From Acidovorax sp. NB1 (GTDB taxonomy: Bacteria; Pseudomonadota; Gammaproteobacteria; Burkholderiales; Burkholderiaceae_C), in NCBI RefSeq assembly GCF_005405905.1, contig NZ_BJHU01000016.1:1-64000 (forward strand): a DNA stretch of 64,000 nt, read 5' to 3'. This document shows positions 49,380-59,971 of this stretch, in pieces; the first letter of the stretch is position 1; every line of letters starts with the position of its first letter. The position numbers were made by a program, and so were the translations under genes. The notes below the pieces were generated by a model that saw nothing but the letters and a program-made list of their open reading frames with translations, ran no database searches and was not told the origin of the DNA.

Positions 49380-50866
49380 GCGTCGCCGTCGCCTTCCGCA
49401 ACGTCACCAAGGAGTTTGGCCCCGTGCGGGTGCTGCATGGGGTGGATTTTGCGCTGCAGCCGGGCCGTGTGTACGGCCTGCTGGGCGAGAACGGCGCGGG
49501 CAAGTCCACGCTGATGAAGATTCTGGCGGGCTACGAGAGCCCGACCACCGGCGAGGTGGTGGTGGACGGCGCGGTGCGCGCCCCGGGTGGCGGTTCGCGC
49601 GCGGCCGAGGCGCAGGGCATTGTGCTGATCCACCAGGAGTTCAATCTGGCGGACGACCTGACGATTGCGCAGAACATCTTCTTGGGCCATGAGATCAAGC
49701 GCGGGCTCTTTCTGGATGACAAGGCGATGCGCGAGAAGACGCGCGAGGCGCTTGCGAAAGTCGGCCTACCGCTGGACCCGGACACGCGGGTGCGCAAGCT
49801 CATCGTGGCCGAAAAGCAGCTGGTGGAGATTGCCCGCGCGCTGGCCCGCAATGCGCGCCTGCTCATCATGGACGAGCCCACCGCCACGCTGACCCCCGGC
49901 GAAACGGAGCGCCTGTTTGCGCTGATGGCCGGGCTGAAGGCCGCAGGCGTGACCATCATCTACATATCGCACAAGCTCGACGAAGTGGAGCGCACCACCG
50001 ACGAGGTGGTGGTGATGCGCGACGGCCTGCTGGTGGCGCGCGAGGCCACGGCCAGCGTGACGCGGCGGCAGATGGCCAACCTGATGGTGGGCCGCGAGCT
50101 GGCTGATCTGTTCCCGCCCAAGCTGCCTGCGCCGCAGGATGGCGCGCCGGCCATCAAGGTGCGCGGCCTCACAGTGCCGGGCTGGGCCGAGGACGTGAGC
50201 TTTGACGTGCGGCGCGGCGAGATTCTGGGCTTTGCCGGGCTGGTGGGCGCTGGGCGCACGGAGCTGTTTGAAGGCCTGCTGGGCCTGCGCCCGCGCACGG
50301 CGGGCACGGTGGAGATTGCAGGCCAACCCGTGCAACTGAAAAGCCCGCGCGATGCGGCGCGCCACGGCCTCACGTACCTGAGCGAAGACCGCAAGGGCAA
50401 GGGCTTGCATGTGCACTTTGGCCTGCGGCCCAACCTGACGCTGATGGCGCTGGAGCGCTACGCCAAGCCCTGGCTCGACTCGGCGGCCGAGCAGGCTGCG
50501 CTGCGCGATGCGGTGCAGGAGTTCGGCATCCGCACCGGGTCTCTGGACGTGCGCGCGTCGTCGCTGTCGGGCGGCAACCAGCAAAAGCTGGCGCTGGCCA
50601 AGGTGCTGCACCCCGGCCCCAACGTGGTGGTGCTCGACGAGCCCACGCGCGGCGTGGACGTGGGCGCCAAGCGCGAGATTTATCACCTGGTGCAGCGCCT
50701 GGCGGAGCAGGGGCTGGCGGTGATCGTGATTTCTTCCGAACTGATGGAGCTGATCGGCCTGTGCCACCGCGTGGCGGTGATGCGCGCCGGGCGGCTGCAG
50801 ACCACGCTGCAAGCGCCGCATTTGACCGAAGAGGAGTTGATCGCCCATGCCACAGGCACCCGTTAA
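49376..50866 (+). CDS. Sugar ABC transporter ATPase, RbsA/XylG-type
   Basis: The 496-aa protein is a fused pair of ABC domains of the carbohydrate-importer class. The first has GENGAGKST (about 42-50) and [14 protein letters not shown]; the second, degenerate at Walker A (GLVGAGRTE) as usual in this class, has [15 protein letters not shown] and [16 protein letters not shown]. It energises uptake of a pentose, hexose or polyol. It is translationally coupled to the ROK gene and overlaps the permease gene by 20 bases. Confidence 0.94.
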   Translation: MSVAVAFRNVTKEFGPVRVLHGVDFALQPGRVYGLLGENGAGKSTLMKILAGYESPTTGEVVVDGAVRAPGGGSRAAEAQGIVLIHQEFNLADDLTIAQNIFLGHEIKRGLFLDDKAMREKTREALAKVGLPLDPDTRVRKLIVAEKQLVEIARALARNARLLIMDEPTATLTPGETERLFALMAGLKAAGVTIIYISHKLDEVERTTDEVVVMRDGLLVAREATASVTRRQMANLMVGRELADLFPPKLPAPQDGAPAIKVRGLTVPGWAEDVSFDVRRGEILGFAGLVGAGRTELFEGLLGLRPRTAGTVEIAGQPVQLKSPRDAARHGLTYLSEDRKGKGLHVHFGLRPNLTLMALERYAKPWLDSAAEQAALRDAVQEFGIRTGSLDVRASSLSGGNQQKLALAKVLHPGPNVVVLDEPTRGVDVGAKREIYHLVQRLAEQGLAVIVISSELMELIGLCHRVAVMRAGRLQTTLQAPHLTEEELIAHATGTR

Positions 50867-51908
50867 CGTACCGGCCGAAAACGCCGCAGCCCCGCAGGCA
50901 GGCGGCAGCCGCCATGCCGCAGCCACTGCGGCGGGAGCCACCGGCGTCAGCGCCTGGTGGGGCAAGCTGCACGGCCTGGGCCCGGTCATCGGCCTGGTGC
51001 TGCTGTGCATTGCGGGCACGCTGCTCAACAGCAACTTCGCCACCTACGACAACGTGATGAACGTGCTCACACGCACGGCCTTCATCGGCATCATCGCGGT
51101 GGGCATGTGCTTCGTCATCATCTCGGGCGGCATCGACTTGTCGGTGGGGTCGATGGCGGCGCTGATCGCGGGCTCGGTCATCCTGTTCATGAACGCCATG
51201 GCGCCCGTGCTGGGCTCGCCCATGGCGGCCGTGGTGGTGGGCATGCTGCTGGCGGTGGTGCTGGGCGCGGTGTTCGGGCTGGTGCATGGCCTGCTCATCA
51301 CCAAGGGGCGCATCGAGCCTTTCATCGTCACGCTGGGCACGCTGGGCATCTTCCGCGCGTACCTCACGTACTTCTCCAACGGCGGCGCGATCACGCTGGA
51401 GAACGATCTGTCGGACATCTACAGCCCGGTGTATTACGCCAACCTGCTGGGCGTGCCGATTCCGGTGTGGATCTTTCTGCTGGTGGCTGTTGTCGGCGGC
51501 GTGATCCTGAACCGCACGGCCTATGGCCGCTATGTGCAGGCCATCGGCTCCAACGAGCAGGTGGCGCAGTACGCGGCGGTGGACGTGCACAAGATCAAGA
51601 TCCTTACGTACATGCTGCTGGGCGTATGCGTGGGCATTGCCACGCTGCTGTATGTGCCTCGCCTGGGCTCTGCATCGCCCACCACGGGTCTGCTGTGGGA
51701 GCTGGAGGCGATCGCCGCCGTCATCGTGGGCGGCACGGTCTTGAAGGGCGGGGCGGGCAGCATCACCGGCACGGTGGTGGGCGCGATCCTGCTGTCGGTC
51801 ATCAGCAACATCCTCAACCTCACCAGCATCATCAGCGTGTATTTGAACGCGGCGGTGCAGGGCTTCGTGATCATTGCTGTGGCGTTCATGCAGCGCGGAA
51901 AGCGGTGA
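50847..51908 (+). CDS. Sugar ABC transporter permease, RbsC-type
   Basis: The 353-aa inner-membrane protein has an Ala/Pro-rich cytoplasmic start (about 35 residues) and eight to ten helices, with [18 protein letters not shown] and [19 protein letters not shown] typical of RbsC/AraH permeases. It forms the channel for the ATPase encoded upstream, whose gene it overlaps. Confidence 0.94.
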   Translation: MPQAPVNVPAENAAAPQAGGSRHAAATAAGATGVSAWWGKLHGLGPVIGLVLLCIAGTLLNSNFATYDNVMNVLTRTAFIGIIAVGMCFVIISGGIDLSVGSMAALIAGSVILFMNAMAPVLGSPMAAVVVGMLLAVVLGAVFGLVHGLLITKGRIEPFIVTLGTLGIFRAYLTYFSNGGAITLENDLSDIYSPVYYANLLGVPIPVWIFLLVAVVGGVILNRTAYGRYVQAIGSNEQVAQYAAVDVHKIKILTYMLLGVCVGIATLLYVPRLGSASPTTGLLWELEAIAAVIVGGTVLKGGAGSITGTVVGAILLSVISNILNLTSIISVYLNAAVQGFVIIAVAFMQRGKR

Positions 51909-52010
51909 TGGATCTTCGGTTTTCTCGGTAGGTCGTTTGACTTTCGTGTTCCCCAGCCGGCCAGCTTCCATGGCCATTTTCAGCAAAGCAACAGCAACAG
52001 GAGACAACGC

Positions 52011-52991
52011 ATGAACAGCCAACTTTCTTCTTTCACCCGCCGCCTGGCCTTGTCGGCCGTGGGCGCCGCCGCCTTCGCATTGGCGGCCCCTGCCATGGCG
52101 CAGGCCAACAAGACGGTGGTGGGCGTGGCCATCCCCTCGGCCACGCACGGCTTCACGGGCGGCATCGTGTACTGGGCCAACCAGGCCAAGAAGGACCTGG
52201 AGAAGGCCCACCCCGGCCTGCAGGTGATCGTGAAGACGGCAGGCGGTGCGCCCGAGCAGGCCAACCAGCTGCAGGATCTGGTCACGGTGAACAAGATCAA
52301 TGCGCTGGTCATCTTCCCCTTTGAATCTGCGGCGCTGACCAAGCCCGTGGCCCAGGTCAAGGCCAAGGGCGTGTACGTGACGGTGGTTGACCGGGGCCTG
52401 ACCGACACCAGCGCGCAGGACGCGTATGTGGCGGGTGACAACACCGCGTTCGGCAAGATCCCGGCCGAGTACATCGCCAAGGCGCTGGGCGGAAAGGGCA
52501 ACGTGGTGGCCATGCGCGGCATTGCAACCACGCTGGACAACGAGCGCATGGACGCGTTCAACAGCGTGCTGAAGAACCACCCCGGCATCAAGCTGCTGGA
52601 CGCCAAATACGCCAACTGGAACCGCGACGATGCCTTCAAGGTGATGCAGGACTACCTGACCCGCTTCCCGCAGATCGACGCGGTGTGGGCCGCCGACGAC
52701 GACATGGCCGTGGGCGTGCTCAAGGCCATCGAACAGGCCAAGCGCAAGGACATCAAGCTGGTGTTCGGCGGCGCGGGTGCCAAGGGCATGATCAAGACGC
52801 TGATGGACGGCAGCAACCCTCTCATCCAGGCCAACGTGTCGTACAGCCCCAAGTTCATCTACGACTCGATCAAGCTCACGGCCGAGGCGCGCATCAAGGG
52901 CGAGAAGCTGCCGGCCAACACCATCATTCCGTCGGTGCTGATCACCAAGGAAACGGCGAAGGACTTCTACTTCCCCGACTCGCCATTCTGA
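52011..52991 (+). CDS. Periplasmic sugar-binding protein, RbsB-type
   Basis: The 326-aa protein has a Sec signal ending APAMAQA near 29 and a type I periplasmic-binding fold ([29 protein letters not shown] ... [20 protein letters not shown]). CAGGAGACAA precedes the start. It is the receptor of the ABC importer and lies about 100 bases after the permease. Confidence 0.93.
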   Translation: MNSQLSSFTRRLALSAVGAAAFALAAPAMAQANKTVVGVAIPSATHGFTGGIVYWANQAKKDLEKAHPGLQVIVKTAGGAPEQANQLQDLVTVNKINALVIFPFESAALTKPVAQVKAKGVYVTVVDRGLTDTSAQDAYVAGDNTAFGKIPAEYIAKALGGKGNVVAMRGIATTLDNERMDAFNSVLKNHPGIKLLDAKYANWNRDDAFKVMQDYLTRFPQIDAVWAADDDMAVGVLKAIEQAKRKDIKLVFGGAGAKGMIKTLMDGSNPLIQANVSYSPKFIYDSIKLTAEARIKGEKLPANTIIPSVLITKETAKDFYFPDSPF

Positions 52992-53080
52992 TGGCGGAAA
53001 CAGTAGCCTGATTTGCCTGATGGGGAACACCGCTCAGATGAGGACATCAGCCCGTGCACCCGCAGCGGCGCCGGGGATTG

Positions 53081-53186
53081 ACTCCCTCTCCCCTCGCGGG
53101 AGAGGGTGGGGGAGAGGGGGCTGCACCCGCGCAGCGCCTGTTCCCCCCCCCTCTCCCCGGCCCTCTCCCACCAGGGGAGAGGGAGT
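53081..53186. repeat. GGGAGAGGG-type palindromic repeat, copy 2
   Basis: Same unit as 35607-35710: CCCTCTCCCCT with GGGAGAGGG, and a mirrored pair about 40 bases later. It fills much of the 328-base gap between the binding-protein gene and the isomerase gene; the rest of the gap is repeat copy F and short flanks, with no gene seen. Confidence 0.8.
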
Positions 53187-53210
53187 GGGGAATCCTCTGA
53201 GATGTGTGCC

Positions 53211-53275
53211 AATTCAAGCCAAATTGGCCTCTGCCGCCTATCCATTAAGCGCTAGTAGCTATCAAAAATATAGCT
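53211..53275 (+). repeat. Interspersed repeat, copy F
   Basis: TCAAGCCAAATTGGCCTC, GCCGCCTATCCATTAAGCG and AGCTATCAAAAATATAGC are the closest to the family consensus. It directly follows the GGGAGAGGG unit, as copy D does at 35741. Confidence 0.85.
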
Positions 53276-53319
53276 TGTAGCCGCTGTGAACCTGCAACCC
53301 TCCGCCCCTTGGAGCCACC

Positions 53320-54330
53320 ATGCCAAGACCCGTCACCCTCTTCACCGGCCAGTGGGCCGACCTGCCTTTGGCCGAACTCGCGCCGCTGGCCAAAAGCATG
53401 GGCTACGACGGCCTGGAGCTGGCCTGCTGGGGCGACCATTTCAACGTGCAGGAGGCGCTGTCGTCGCCCCAGTACGTCAAAGACAAACATGCACTGCTGG
53501 CCCAGCATGGCCTGCAGTGTTTTGCCATCGGCAACCACCTGGTGGGCCAGGCCGTGTGCGATTTGATCGACGAACGCCACCAGTCCATCCTGCCGCCGCA
53601 TGTGTGGGGCAACGGTGAACCCGAGGGGGTGCGCCAGCGTGCAGCGGCCGAGTTGGCCGACACGGCGCGTGCTGCCGCGAAGTTCGGCGTGAAGACGGTG
53701 ACGGGTTTTACGGGCTCATCGGTGTGGCATTCGATCTACGCCTTCCCGCCCACCACGCAGGCGTACTGGGACAAGGGGTTCGTGGACTTCGCGGACCGCT
53801 TCGGCCCCATCCTCGATGTGTTCGAGCAGCACGACATCAACTTTGCGCTGGAAGTGCACCCCACCGAGATCGCGTTCGACATCGCATCGGCCGAGCGCGC
53901 GATTGCGGCGGTGGGCGGCAACAAGCGCTTTGGCTTCAACTACGACCCGAGCCACCTGGCTTACCAGGGCGTGGACTACATCAAGTTCATCCGCCAGTTC
54001 GGCAATCGCATCTACAACGCCCACATGAAGGACGTGTGGTGGGGCAAGGGCGACGGCACGGTGGGCACGTTTGGCGGGCACACCAGCTTTGGCGATGCGC
54101 GGCGGAACTGGGACTTTCGCAGCGTGGGGCGCGGGATGATCGACTTTGAATCCATCATCGTCGCGCTGAACGACATCGGCTACCAGGGCCCGCTCTCGGT
54201 GGAATGGGAAGACAGCCGCATGGACCGCGTGCACGGCGCCACGGAGAGCGCGGCGTTCTGCAAGCGACTCGACTTCAAGCCCGCAGTCGGCGCGTTCGAC
54301 GCCGTCTTTGCGCGCGACAAGCAGGCCTAG
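53320..54330 (+). CDS. Sugar phosphate isomerase/epimerase (xylose-isomerase-like TIM barrel)
   Basis: The 336-aa protein fits the AP-endonuclease-2/xylose-isomerase-like family: [33 protein letters not shown] at the start, [29 protein letters not shown] with its metal-binding residues, and [13 protein letters not shown]. The metal site and substrate class (keto-sugar or inosose) are family knowledge. It lies downstream of the ABC importer and 56 bases upstream of a Gfo/Idh/MocA enzyme. Confidence 0.9.
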   Translation: MPRPVTLFTGQWADLPLAELAPLAKSMGYDGLELACWGDHFNVQEALSSPQYVKDKHALLAQHGLQCFAIGNHLVGQAVCDLIDERHQSILPPHVWGNGEPEGVRQRAAAELADTARAAAKFGVKTVTGFTGSSVWHSIYAFPPTTQAYWDKGFVDFADRFGPILDVFEQHDINFALEVHPTEIAFDIASAERAIAAVGGNKRFGFNYDPSHLAYQGVDYIKFIRQFGNRIYNAHMKDVWWGKGDGTVGTFGGHTSFGDARRNWDFRSVGRGMIDFESIIVALNDIGYQGPLSVEWEDSRMDRVHGATESAAFCKRLDFKPAVGAFDAVFARDKQA

Positions 54331-54386
54331 CCGCACCCCTGCATAAAACCGATAACAACAACACACAGCGAGCAAAGGCGTTTCGT

Positions 54387-55550
54387 ATGTCCAGTCCCCA
54401 AAAGCTCCGCTACGCCATGGTCGGCGGCGGCCACGGCGCCTTCATCGGCGCGGTGCACCGCAAGGCGATGGCGCTCGACGGCCAGTTCGAGCTGGTGGCC
54501 GGCGCGCTCTCGTCATCGCCCGAGCGCGCCCGCGCATCTGGCGCCGAACTGGGCCTGGCCGACGACCGCAACCACGGCAGCTGGCAAGACCTGCTGGCCG
54601 ACGAGCTGCGCCGCCCGGCGCATGAGCGCATCGACCTGGTGAGCATCGTCACGCCTAACCACATGCACCACCCGGTGGCGCTGGCGTTTGTGCAGGCGGG
54701 CTTTCATGTGGTGTGCGACAAGCCGCTGGTGCACACCAGCGCGCAGGCCGACGAACTGGTGGCGGCAGTGAAGAAGGCAGGCACCGTGTTCGGCGTGACC
54801 TACAACTACACCGGCTACCCCATGGTGCGCGAGGCGCGGCACCTTGTGCACAGCGGCGCGCTGGGCCCGCTGCGCAAGATCACCGTCGAATACAACCAGG
54901 GCTGGCTGGCCACGGCGGTGGAAGAGGGCGGCGCCAACAAGCAGGCCGACTGGCGGCTGGACCCGGCACGCAGCGGCAGCGCGGGCACGCTGGGCGACAT
55001 CGGGTCGCACGCCGAGAATCTGGCCGCCACTGTCACCGGCCAGCACCCCGCCTGGGTGTGCGCCGACCTCACGACGTTTGGCGCCGGGCGCAGGCTGGAC
55101 GACGACGCCCAGCTGCTGCTGCGCTACGACAGCGGCGCACGCGGCTTTATCGTGGCATCGCAAGTGGCGGCGGGGCTGGAGAACGACCTGCGCCTGCAGG
55201 TGTCGGGCACGCTGGGCACCATCACCTGGCGGCAGGAAGAACCCAACCAGCTCGTCCATTCCCCTGTGGACGGCCCGCGCCGCATTCTCACGCGCGGCTC
55301 ACCCTGGCTCAGCCCGGCGGCGCTGCGCGCCGGGCGCATTCCTGCGGGCCACCCCGAGGCCTTCATCGAAGCCTTTGCCAACGTCTACCTGGGCGTGGCC
55401 GCCGACATCCGCGCGCGGCAGGCAGGCACGGCGCCCGACCCGCTGCACGCCGACTACCCGCGCGTGGAAGACGGCGCACGCGGCGTGCGTTTTATCGAGC
55501 GGGTGGTGGGGTCTGCGGCCAGTGCGCAGAAGTGGACGGCGCTGGGGTGA
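54387..55550 (+). CDS. Gfo/Idh/MocA-family oxidoreductase
   Basis: The 387-aa protein has the Rossmann start [19 protein letters not shown], the cofactor-side [14 protein letters not shown] and [16 protein letters not shown] with the conserved Lys-Pro, and a C-terminal alpha/beta domain ([18 protein letters not shown] with the catalytic His). It would oxidise or reduce a sugar, inositol or similar polyol. The frame opens earlier inside the preceding gene; ATG 54387 is chosen. It completes the catabolic operon. Confidence 0.92.
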   Translation: MSSPQKLRYAMVGGGHGAFIGAVHRKAMALDGQFELVAGALSSSPERARASGAELGLADDRNHGSWQDLLADELRRPAHERIDLVSIVTPNHMHHPVALAFVQAGFHVVCDKPLVHTSAQADELVAAVKKAGTVFGVTYNYTGYPMVREARHLVHSGALGPLRKITVEYNQGWLATAVEEGGANKQADWRLDPARSGSAGTLGDIGSHAENLAATVTGQHPAWVCADLTTFGAGRRLDDDAQLLLRYDSGARGFIVASQVAAGLENDLRLQVSGTLGTITWRQEEPNQLVHSPVDGPRRILTRGSPWLSPAALRAGRIPAGHPEAFIEAFANVYLGVAADIRARQAGTAPDPLHADYPRVEDGARGVRFIERVVGSAASAQKWTALG

Positions 55551-55572
55551 CCTGGCCCCAAGCGACCAGGGC

Positions 55573-55929
55573 TCAGGGGTAGCCGTCGGCCAGCTGAAAC
55601 CGCTGGTCAAAGTTCATCTTGCCCAGCAGGCGCAGCGCCGCGTTGCGGGTGGTGTTGTCCACCTTGCTGATGTCCAGGCTGTAGCGTTTGGCGGTGGACA
55701 CCACATCCACACATTTGTGCCCCCATTGCACTGCCACGAGCAGGGCGGGGCGCTGGCCTGCCTCGGCGCCTACCGAGACGCCGCGCTGTTCGGGGCGCAG
55801 CATGAATTCGAGGTGGGGGGTGCGCACCAGCGTCAGGCGGTCGGTGCCCCGGGGGCCCAGCGCGAACGAGACGACCCAGTCGTCTTCATCTTCCACCATC
55901 ACAAACGGAACATGCTGGGGTGCGGCCAT
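55573..55929 (-). CDS. Hypothetical protein
   Basis: The 118-aa soluble protein (FVMVEDEDDWVVSFALGPRGTDRLTLVRTP, then VQWGHKCVDVVSTAKRYSLDIS) has no signal, membrane helix or known motif. It is convergent with the oxidoreductase gene. The 282-base gap beyond it (to 56211) contains only repeat copy G and a short GC-rich hairpin-like stretch. Confidence 0.6.
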   Translation of the reverse strand: MAAPQHVPFVMVEDEDDWVVSFALGPRGTDRLTLVRTPHLEFMLRPEQRGVSVGAEAGQRPALLVAVQWGHKCVDVVSTAKRYSLDISKVDNTTRNAALRLLGKMNFDQRFQLADGYP

Positions 55930-56173
55930 GGGTGCTGGGCGTTGGGATTGAAGGGCGGGCGGGTGGGCCGCCTGGCGTTGCGCTGCCCGGGGTGCGGGCG
56001 GGCGTCAGTATGCCGCTGCAAGCGCCGTGCCTGGGGCGGGAGAACCCGAGGTTGGGCCTTTCCAACGCGGGGCTTGGGTGTCAGCCTGGTGCAAGGCTGG
56101 CCCAGTGAGCGGCGATGCCGTGCGTGGGTGGGGCAGACAAGGCTGGATGGTGGCCTAAGGCGGAAAATGTTTG

Positions 56174-56230
56174 GCAAAAAATTGGCTTTTGCGCGCGACC
56201 AGTATGCCTTTTTAGCTATTGTTTTGATAG
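56174..56230 (+). repeat. Interspersed repeat, copy G (degenerate)
   Basis: AAAAAATTGGCTTTTGCGCG, CCAGTATGCC and TAGCTATTGTTTTGATAG follow the family order with more changes than other copies. It covers the stop codon and last residues of the MocR-type gene. Confidence 0.55.
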
Positions 56231-57711
56231 TTTTTGGGTGAGGGCTGGTGCTCTGCCGCGCCCATGGCCGCTCCCGTGGCCAATCCGGTCGCCAGCTGGC
56301 CCACGGTGGCCAGCGCGGCCTCCAGCCGGTGGTGGGCGGGGTGGCCGTAGTTGATGCGCACGCAGTGCGCAAACCGCTGGTCGGCCGAGAAGATTTGCCC
56401 CGGCGCCAGGCTGATGCCCCGCTGCAGTGCGAGGCGGTGCAGATCCAGCGCGTTGACCGCAGGCGGCAGCTCCACCCACAAGAAGTACCCGCCCTCGGGC
56501 CGCGACACGCGTGTGCCGCGCGGGAAGTGCAGGGCCACCGCTGCCAGCGCAATCGCCTGTTGTTGTTCCAGGCTGCGGCGCAGGGCGCGCAGGTGCCTGT
56601 CGTACCCGCCCTGGGCCAGGTATTCGGACAGCGCCTGCTGCGACGGCGTGGCGGCCGAGAGCGTGGTCATCAGCTTGAGGCGCTGCACCGCCGTGGCAAA
56701 GCGGCCCGCCGCCACCCAGCCCACGCGGTAGCCGGGCGCCAGGCTTTTGCTGAACGAGCTGCAGTGCATCACCAGCCCTTCGCCATCAAACGCCTTGGCA
56801 GGCGGCGGGCGCTGGGGTCCAAAGTGCAGCTCGCCATACACGTCGTCTTCGATCAGCGGAACGCCGTGGCGGGCGAGCAGGGCGACGAGTTCGCGTTTTT
56901 TGCCCTCGGGCATCAAGCTGCCCAGCGGGTTCTGAAAGCTGGGCATGAGCCAGCAGGCCTTGATGGGCTGGTGGAGTGGCTGGCGCTGCAGCGCCTCGGC
57001 CAGCGCGGCCAGGTCGATGCCGTCGCGCGGGTGGGTGGCGATTTCCAGCGCCTGCAGGTTCAGCCGCTCCAGCGCCTGCAGCGCGGCGTAGAAGGTGGGG
57101 GACTCGACTACCACCACATCACCGGGCTGGGTGACGGCCTCCAGGCAGAGGTTGAGCGCCTCCATCGCGCCGTTGGTGATGATGATTTCTTCCACATCCA
57201 CCGCTGTGCCGTGCACGCCGTAGCGCAGCGCGATCTGCTGGCGCAGGCGTTCGTCGCCGGGCGGCAGGCTTTGCACGATGTTCCACGGATCGAGCTTGCG
57301 CATGCCGCTGGCAAGGCACCGCGCCAGGCGGTCCAGCGGAAACAGCTCCAGCCCCGGGAAGGCCGAGCCCAGCGGTACCAGGTCGCGGTCGCGCGCCAGG
57401 CCCAGTACCTCAAACACCAGGTCGCTGATCGCCACGCCGGTGGAGGTGGCGGCGGGCTGCGAGGGCAGGGGCTCGGCCGGGCGGGCCTCGGCCGTGCCGG
57501 GCAGCCGGGCGCTGACGTAGTAGCCCGAGCGGGGGCGCGCGTGGATCAGGCCCTGGGCCTCCAGCAGGTAATACGCCTCAAACACGGTGGACGGGCTGAT
57601 GCCGCGCGTGCGGCTGGCCTCGCGCACCGAGGGCACGCGGTCGCCGGGGCGCAGGGCGCCGCTGTGGATGAGCTGGGCGATGGCGTCGGCGTGGCGTTCG
57701 TAGCGTTTCAT
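56212..57711 (-). CDS. MocR-type GntR/aminotransferase transcriptional regulator
   Basis: The 499-aa protein has a GntR winged HTH (about 1-75: RPGDRVPSVREASRTRGISPSTV) fused to a fold-type I aminotransferase domain with the PLP Lys in SSFSKSLAPGYRVGW. MocR proteins sense PLP-bound ligands. It is divergent from the cytochrome genes with 151 bases between starts. Its last residues (NYQNNS) and stop lie in repeat copy G. Confidence 0.93.
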   Translation of the reverse strand: MKRYERHADAIAQLIHSGALRPGDRVPSVREASRTRGISPSTVFEAYYLLEAQGLIHARPRSGYYVSARLPGTAEARPAEPLPSQPAATSTGVAISDLVFEVLGLARDRDLVPLGSAFPGLELFPLDRLARCLASGMRKLDPWNIVQSLPPGDERLRQQIALRYGVHGTAVDVEEIIITNGAMEALNLCLEAVTQPGDVVVVESPTFYAALQALERLNLQALEIATHPRDGIDLAALAEALQRQPLHQPIKACWLMPSFQNPLGSLMPEGKKRELVALLARHGVPLIEDDVYGELHFGPQRPPPAKAFDGEGLVMHCSSFSKSLAPGYRVGWVAAGRFATAVQRLKLMTTLSAATPSQQALSEYLAQGGYDRHLRALRRSLEQQQAIALAAVALHFPRGTRVSRPEGGYFLWVELPPAVNALDLHRLALQRGISLAPGQIFSADQRFAHCVRINYGHPAHHRLEAALATVGQLATGLATGAAMGAAEHQPSPKNYQNNS

Positions 57712-57747
57712 GGGCGAAAAACCGGGTGCGGGCGTTGATGCAGGGCA

Positions 57748-57784
57748 AACTGATCTGTATTTTTAACCTGAAACTGAATCTGTA
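57748..57784. promoter_or_regulatory. Direct repeats between the MocR-type and cytochrome genes
   Basis: AAACTGATCTGTA (57748-57760) and AAACTGAATCTGTA (57771-57784) are near-identical and 23 bp apart, about two helical turns. MocR regulators commonly bind direct repeats; the match to this protein is inferred. Confidence 0.5.
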
Positions 57785-57862
57785 CTGTTTTTGGGTGAGC
57801 GCTTAGAGTGGCGGTGGAATCTCTTCGTGCTCTCCTCGTGCTCTGTTTGCCGCCACATCCCC

Positions 57863-58615
57863 ATGATTGATCGCTTGCGCCACCTGCTGCGTCCCCTTGC
57901 CGTTGTGTTCTTTCTGTCTGCGGGCCTGGCTGCCGGGGTGGCGGCCCAGCAGCCCGCCCCTGCCACTGCGGCACCCGCCGCCGCCATGGCGCCGCGCGTG
58001 CTGGCCTGCACGGTGTGCCACGGCAAGGAGGGCCGGGCCACGCCAGACGGCTACTTCCCCCGCATTGCGGGCAAGCCGGCGGGCTATCTGGCCAACCAGC
58101 TGCTCAACTTCCGCGACGGGCGGCGCAGCTACCCGCAGATGACTTACCTCATTGAGCACCTGACCGATGACTACCTGCGCGAGATGGCCGAGCACTTTGG
58201 CGCGCTGGACCTGCCTTACCCGCCGCCGCCTGCACCCCAAGCGCCCGCCGCTGTGCTGGAGCAGGGCCGCCAGCTGGTGCAGCAGGGCGATGCGGCCCGC
58301 AACATCCCCGCCTGCGTGGCCTGCCACGGCGTGGCCATGACGGGCGTGGCGCCGTCCGTCCCGGGTCTGCTGGGCCTGCCGCGCGACTACCTCAACAGCC
58401 AGCTGGGCGCCTGGAAGACCGGCCAGCGCCGCGCACACGCCCCGGATTGCATGGCCGACATTGCGCGCCGGCTCACGCCCGACGAGGTGAGCGCCGTGTC
58501 TGCCTGGCTGGCTGCCCAGCCCGTGGCGGCGGGCGGCAAACCCGCGCGCACCCTGCCGGCCGCCATGCCCGCCCGGTGCGGGGGCGTGGCCGATGTGCCG
58601 GTGGCTGGCCGCTGA
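57863..58615 (+). CDS. Diheme cytochrome c (c4-like)
   Basis: The 250-aa protein has a Sec signal (to about GVAAQQ near 32) and two heme-c motifs, CTVCHG and CVACHG, with downstream Met ligands. The length fits c4-type periplasmic electron carriers. The start at 57863 is preferred over 57791 because it begins the signal. It precedes the triheme cytochrome by 12 bases and is divergent from a MocR gene. Confidence 0.85.
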   Translation: MIDRLRHLLRPLAVVFFLSAGLAAGVAAQQPAPATAAPAAAMAPRVLACTVCHGKEGRATPDGYFPRIAGKPAGYLANQLLNFRDGRRSYPQMTYLIEHLTDDYLREMAEHFGALDLPYPPPPAPQAPAAVLEQGRQLVQQGDAARNIPACVACHGVAMTGVAPSVPGLLGLPRDYLNSQLGAWKTGQRRAHAPDCMADIARRLTPDEVSAVSAWLAAQPVAAGGKPARTLPAAMPARCGGVADVPVAGR

Positions 58616-58627
58616 GGAGGCACAACG

Positions 58628-59920
58628 ATGAAACGCATCCTCTGGACGATCTCTTCCACACTCGCGGCCGTGGGCATTGCCGCCGCTGTGGTGGTTACCT
58701 TGAACCTGCAGGGCGAAGCGCCGCTGCCCGCCACCGAAACCCTGCAATCCACGCCCGCGCTGGTGCAGCGTGGCGAATACCTGGCCCGCGTGGGCAACTG
58801 CATGGCCTGCCACACCACGCAGGGCGGGGCGCCGTTTGCGGGCGGGCGCGGCATCGAGACGCCGTTTGGCGTGGTGCACAGCTCCAACCTCACGCCCGAC
58901 AAGGCGCACGGCATTGGCAGCTGGACGTCCGCCGAGTTCTGGCGCGCCATGCACCATGGCCGCAGCAAGGATGGACGGCTGCTGTATCCCGCCTTTCCGT
59001 ACCCCAACTACACGCAGGTGACGCGGGAGGATTCGGACGCCATCTTTGCCTACCTGCAAAGCCAACCCGCCGTGGCCGAGCCCAACCGGGCCCACGCGTT
59101 GCGGTTCCCGTACAGCACGCAGGCTGCGCTGGGCGTGTGGCGGGCGCTGTTCTTCGCACCGGGGGCGCCGCAGCCTGAAGCCAAGCAAACCGCGGAGTAC
59201 AACCGGGGCGCTTACCTGGTCAACGGCCTGGGCCACTGCACCGCCTGCCACACGCCGCGCAATGCGCTGGGCGCCACGTCGGACGCCAAGGCCTTCACGG
59301 GCGGGCTGATCCCGGTGCAAAACTGGTATGCCCCCGCGCTGAATGCGGCGCACGAGGCGGGCGTCAAAGAATGGAAAACCGACGATGTGGTGGCCTTGCT
59401 GAAAACCGGCGTGGCCCCGCAAGGCTCGGTGCTGGGGCCCATGGCCGAGGTGGTGTTCCGCAGCACGCAATATTTGAGCGACGCCGATGCGCGCGCCATG
59501 GCGGTGTATCTGCAGGCCCTGCCGCAACAGGAGCGCAAGGCCCCTGCCACCGTGACTGCACCCCCGGCCAGCGCCATGGCCAGTGTGATCGCGCGCGGCG
59601 GCAAGGTGTACGAACAGCAGTGCGCCCAGTGCCATGGCGACCAGGGCCAGGGCGAGCCGGGCGCCTTCCCGCCGCTGGCAGGCAACCGCGCCGTCATGAT
59701 GGCCGACCCCACCAACCTGGTGCGCGTAGTGCTGCAAGGTGGCTACCTGCCCGCCACCCAAGGCAACCCGCGCCCGCATGGCATGCCGCCGTTCCAGCAG
59801 TTTCTGTCTGACGAAGATGTGGCGGCCGTGACCACCTTTGTGCGCAACAGCTGGGGCAACCGGGCGCCGGGTGTGGGTACCATCGAGGTTTACCGCGCCC
59901 GCGAACGGCGCGGCTTGTAG
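58628..59920 (+). CDS. Triheme cytochrome c subunit (dehydrogenase-associated type)
   Basis: The 430-aa protein has an N-terminal hydrophobic segment (about 4-25, signal or anchor) and three heme-c motifs: CMACHT, CTACHT and CAQCHG. This is the layout of cytochrome c subunits of membrane alcohol and sugar dehydrogenases. GAGGAGG precedes the start. No molybdenum- or PQQ-type catalytic subunit is next to it, so its electron donor is unidentified. Confidence 0.87.
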   Translation: MKRILWTISSTLAAVGIAAAVVVTLNLQGEAPLPATETLQSTPALVQRGEYLARVGNCMACHTTQGGAPFAGGRGIETPFGVVHSSNLTPDKAHGIGSWTSAEFWRAMHHGRSKDGRLLYPAFPYPNYTQVTREDSDAIFAYLQSQPAVAEPNRAHALRFPYSTQAALGVWRALFFAPGAPQPEAKQTAEYNRGAYLVNGLGHCTACHTPRNALGATSDAKAFTGGLIPVQNWYAPALNAAHEAGVKEWKTDDVVALLKTGVAPQGSVLGPMAEVVFRSTQYLSDADARAMAVYLQALPQQERKAPATVTAPPASAMASVIARGGKVYEQQCAQCHGDQGQGEPGAFPPLAGNRAVMMADPTNLVRVVLQGGYLPATQGNPRPHGMPPFQQFLSDEDVAAVTTFVRNSWGNRAPGVGTIEVYRARERRGL

Positions 59921-59971
59921 CGCGGGGTCCGGTGTAGCTGGCCCCTGCCGCCAGCCCCAGGAGCCCGTTTG

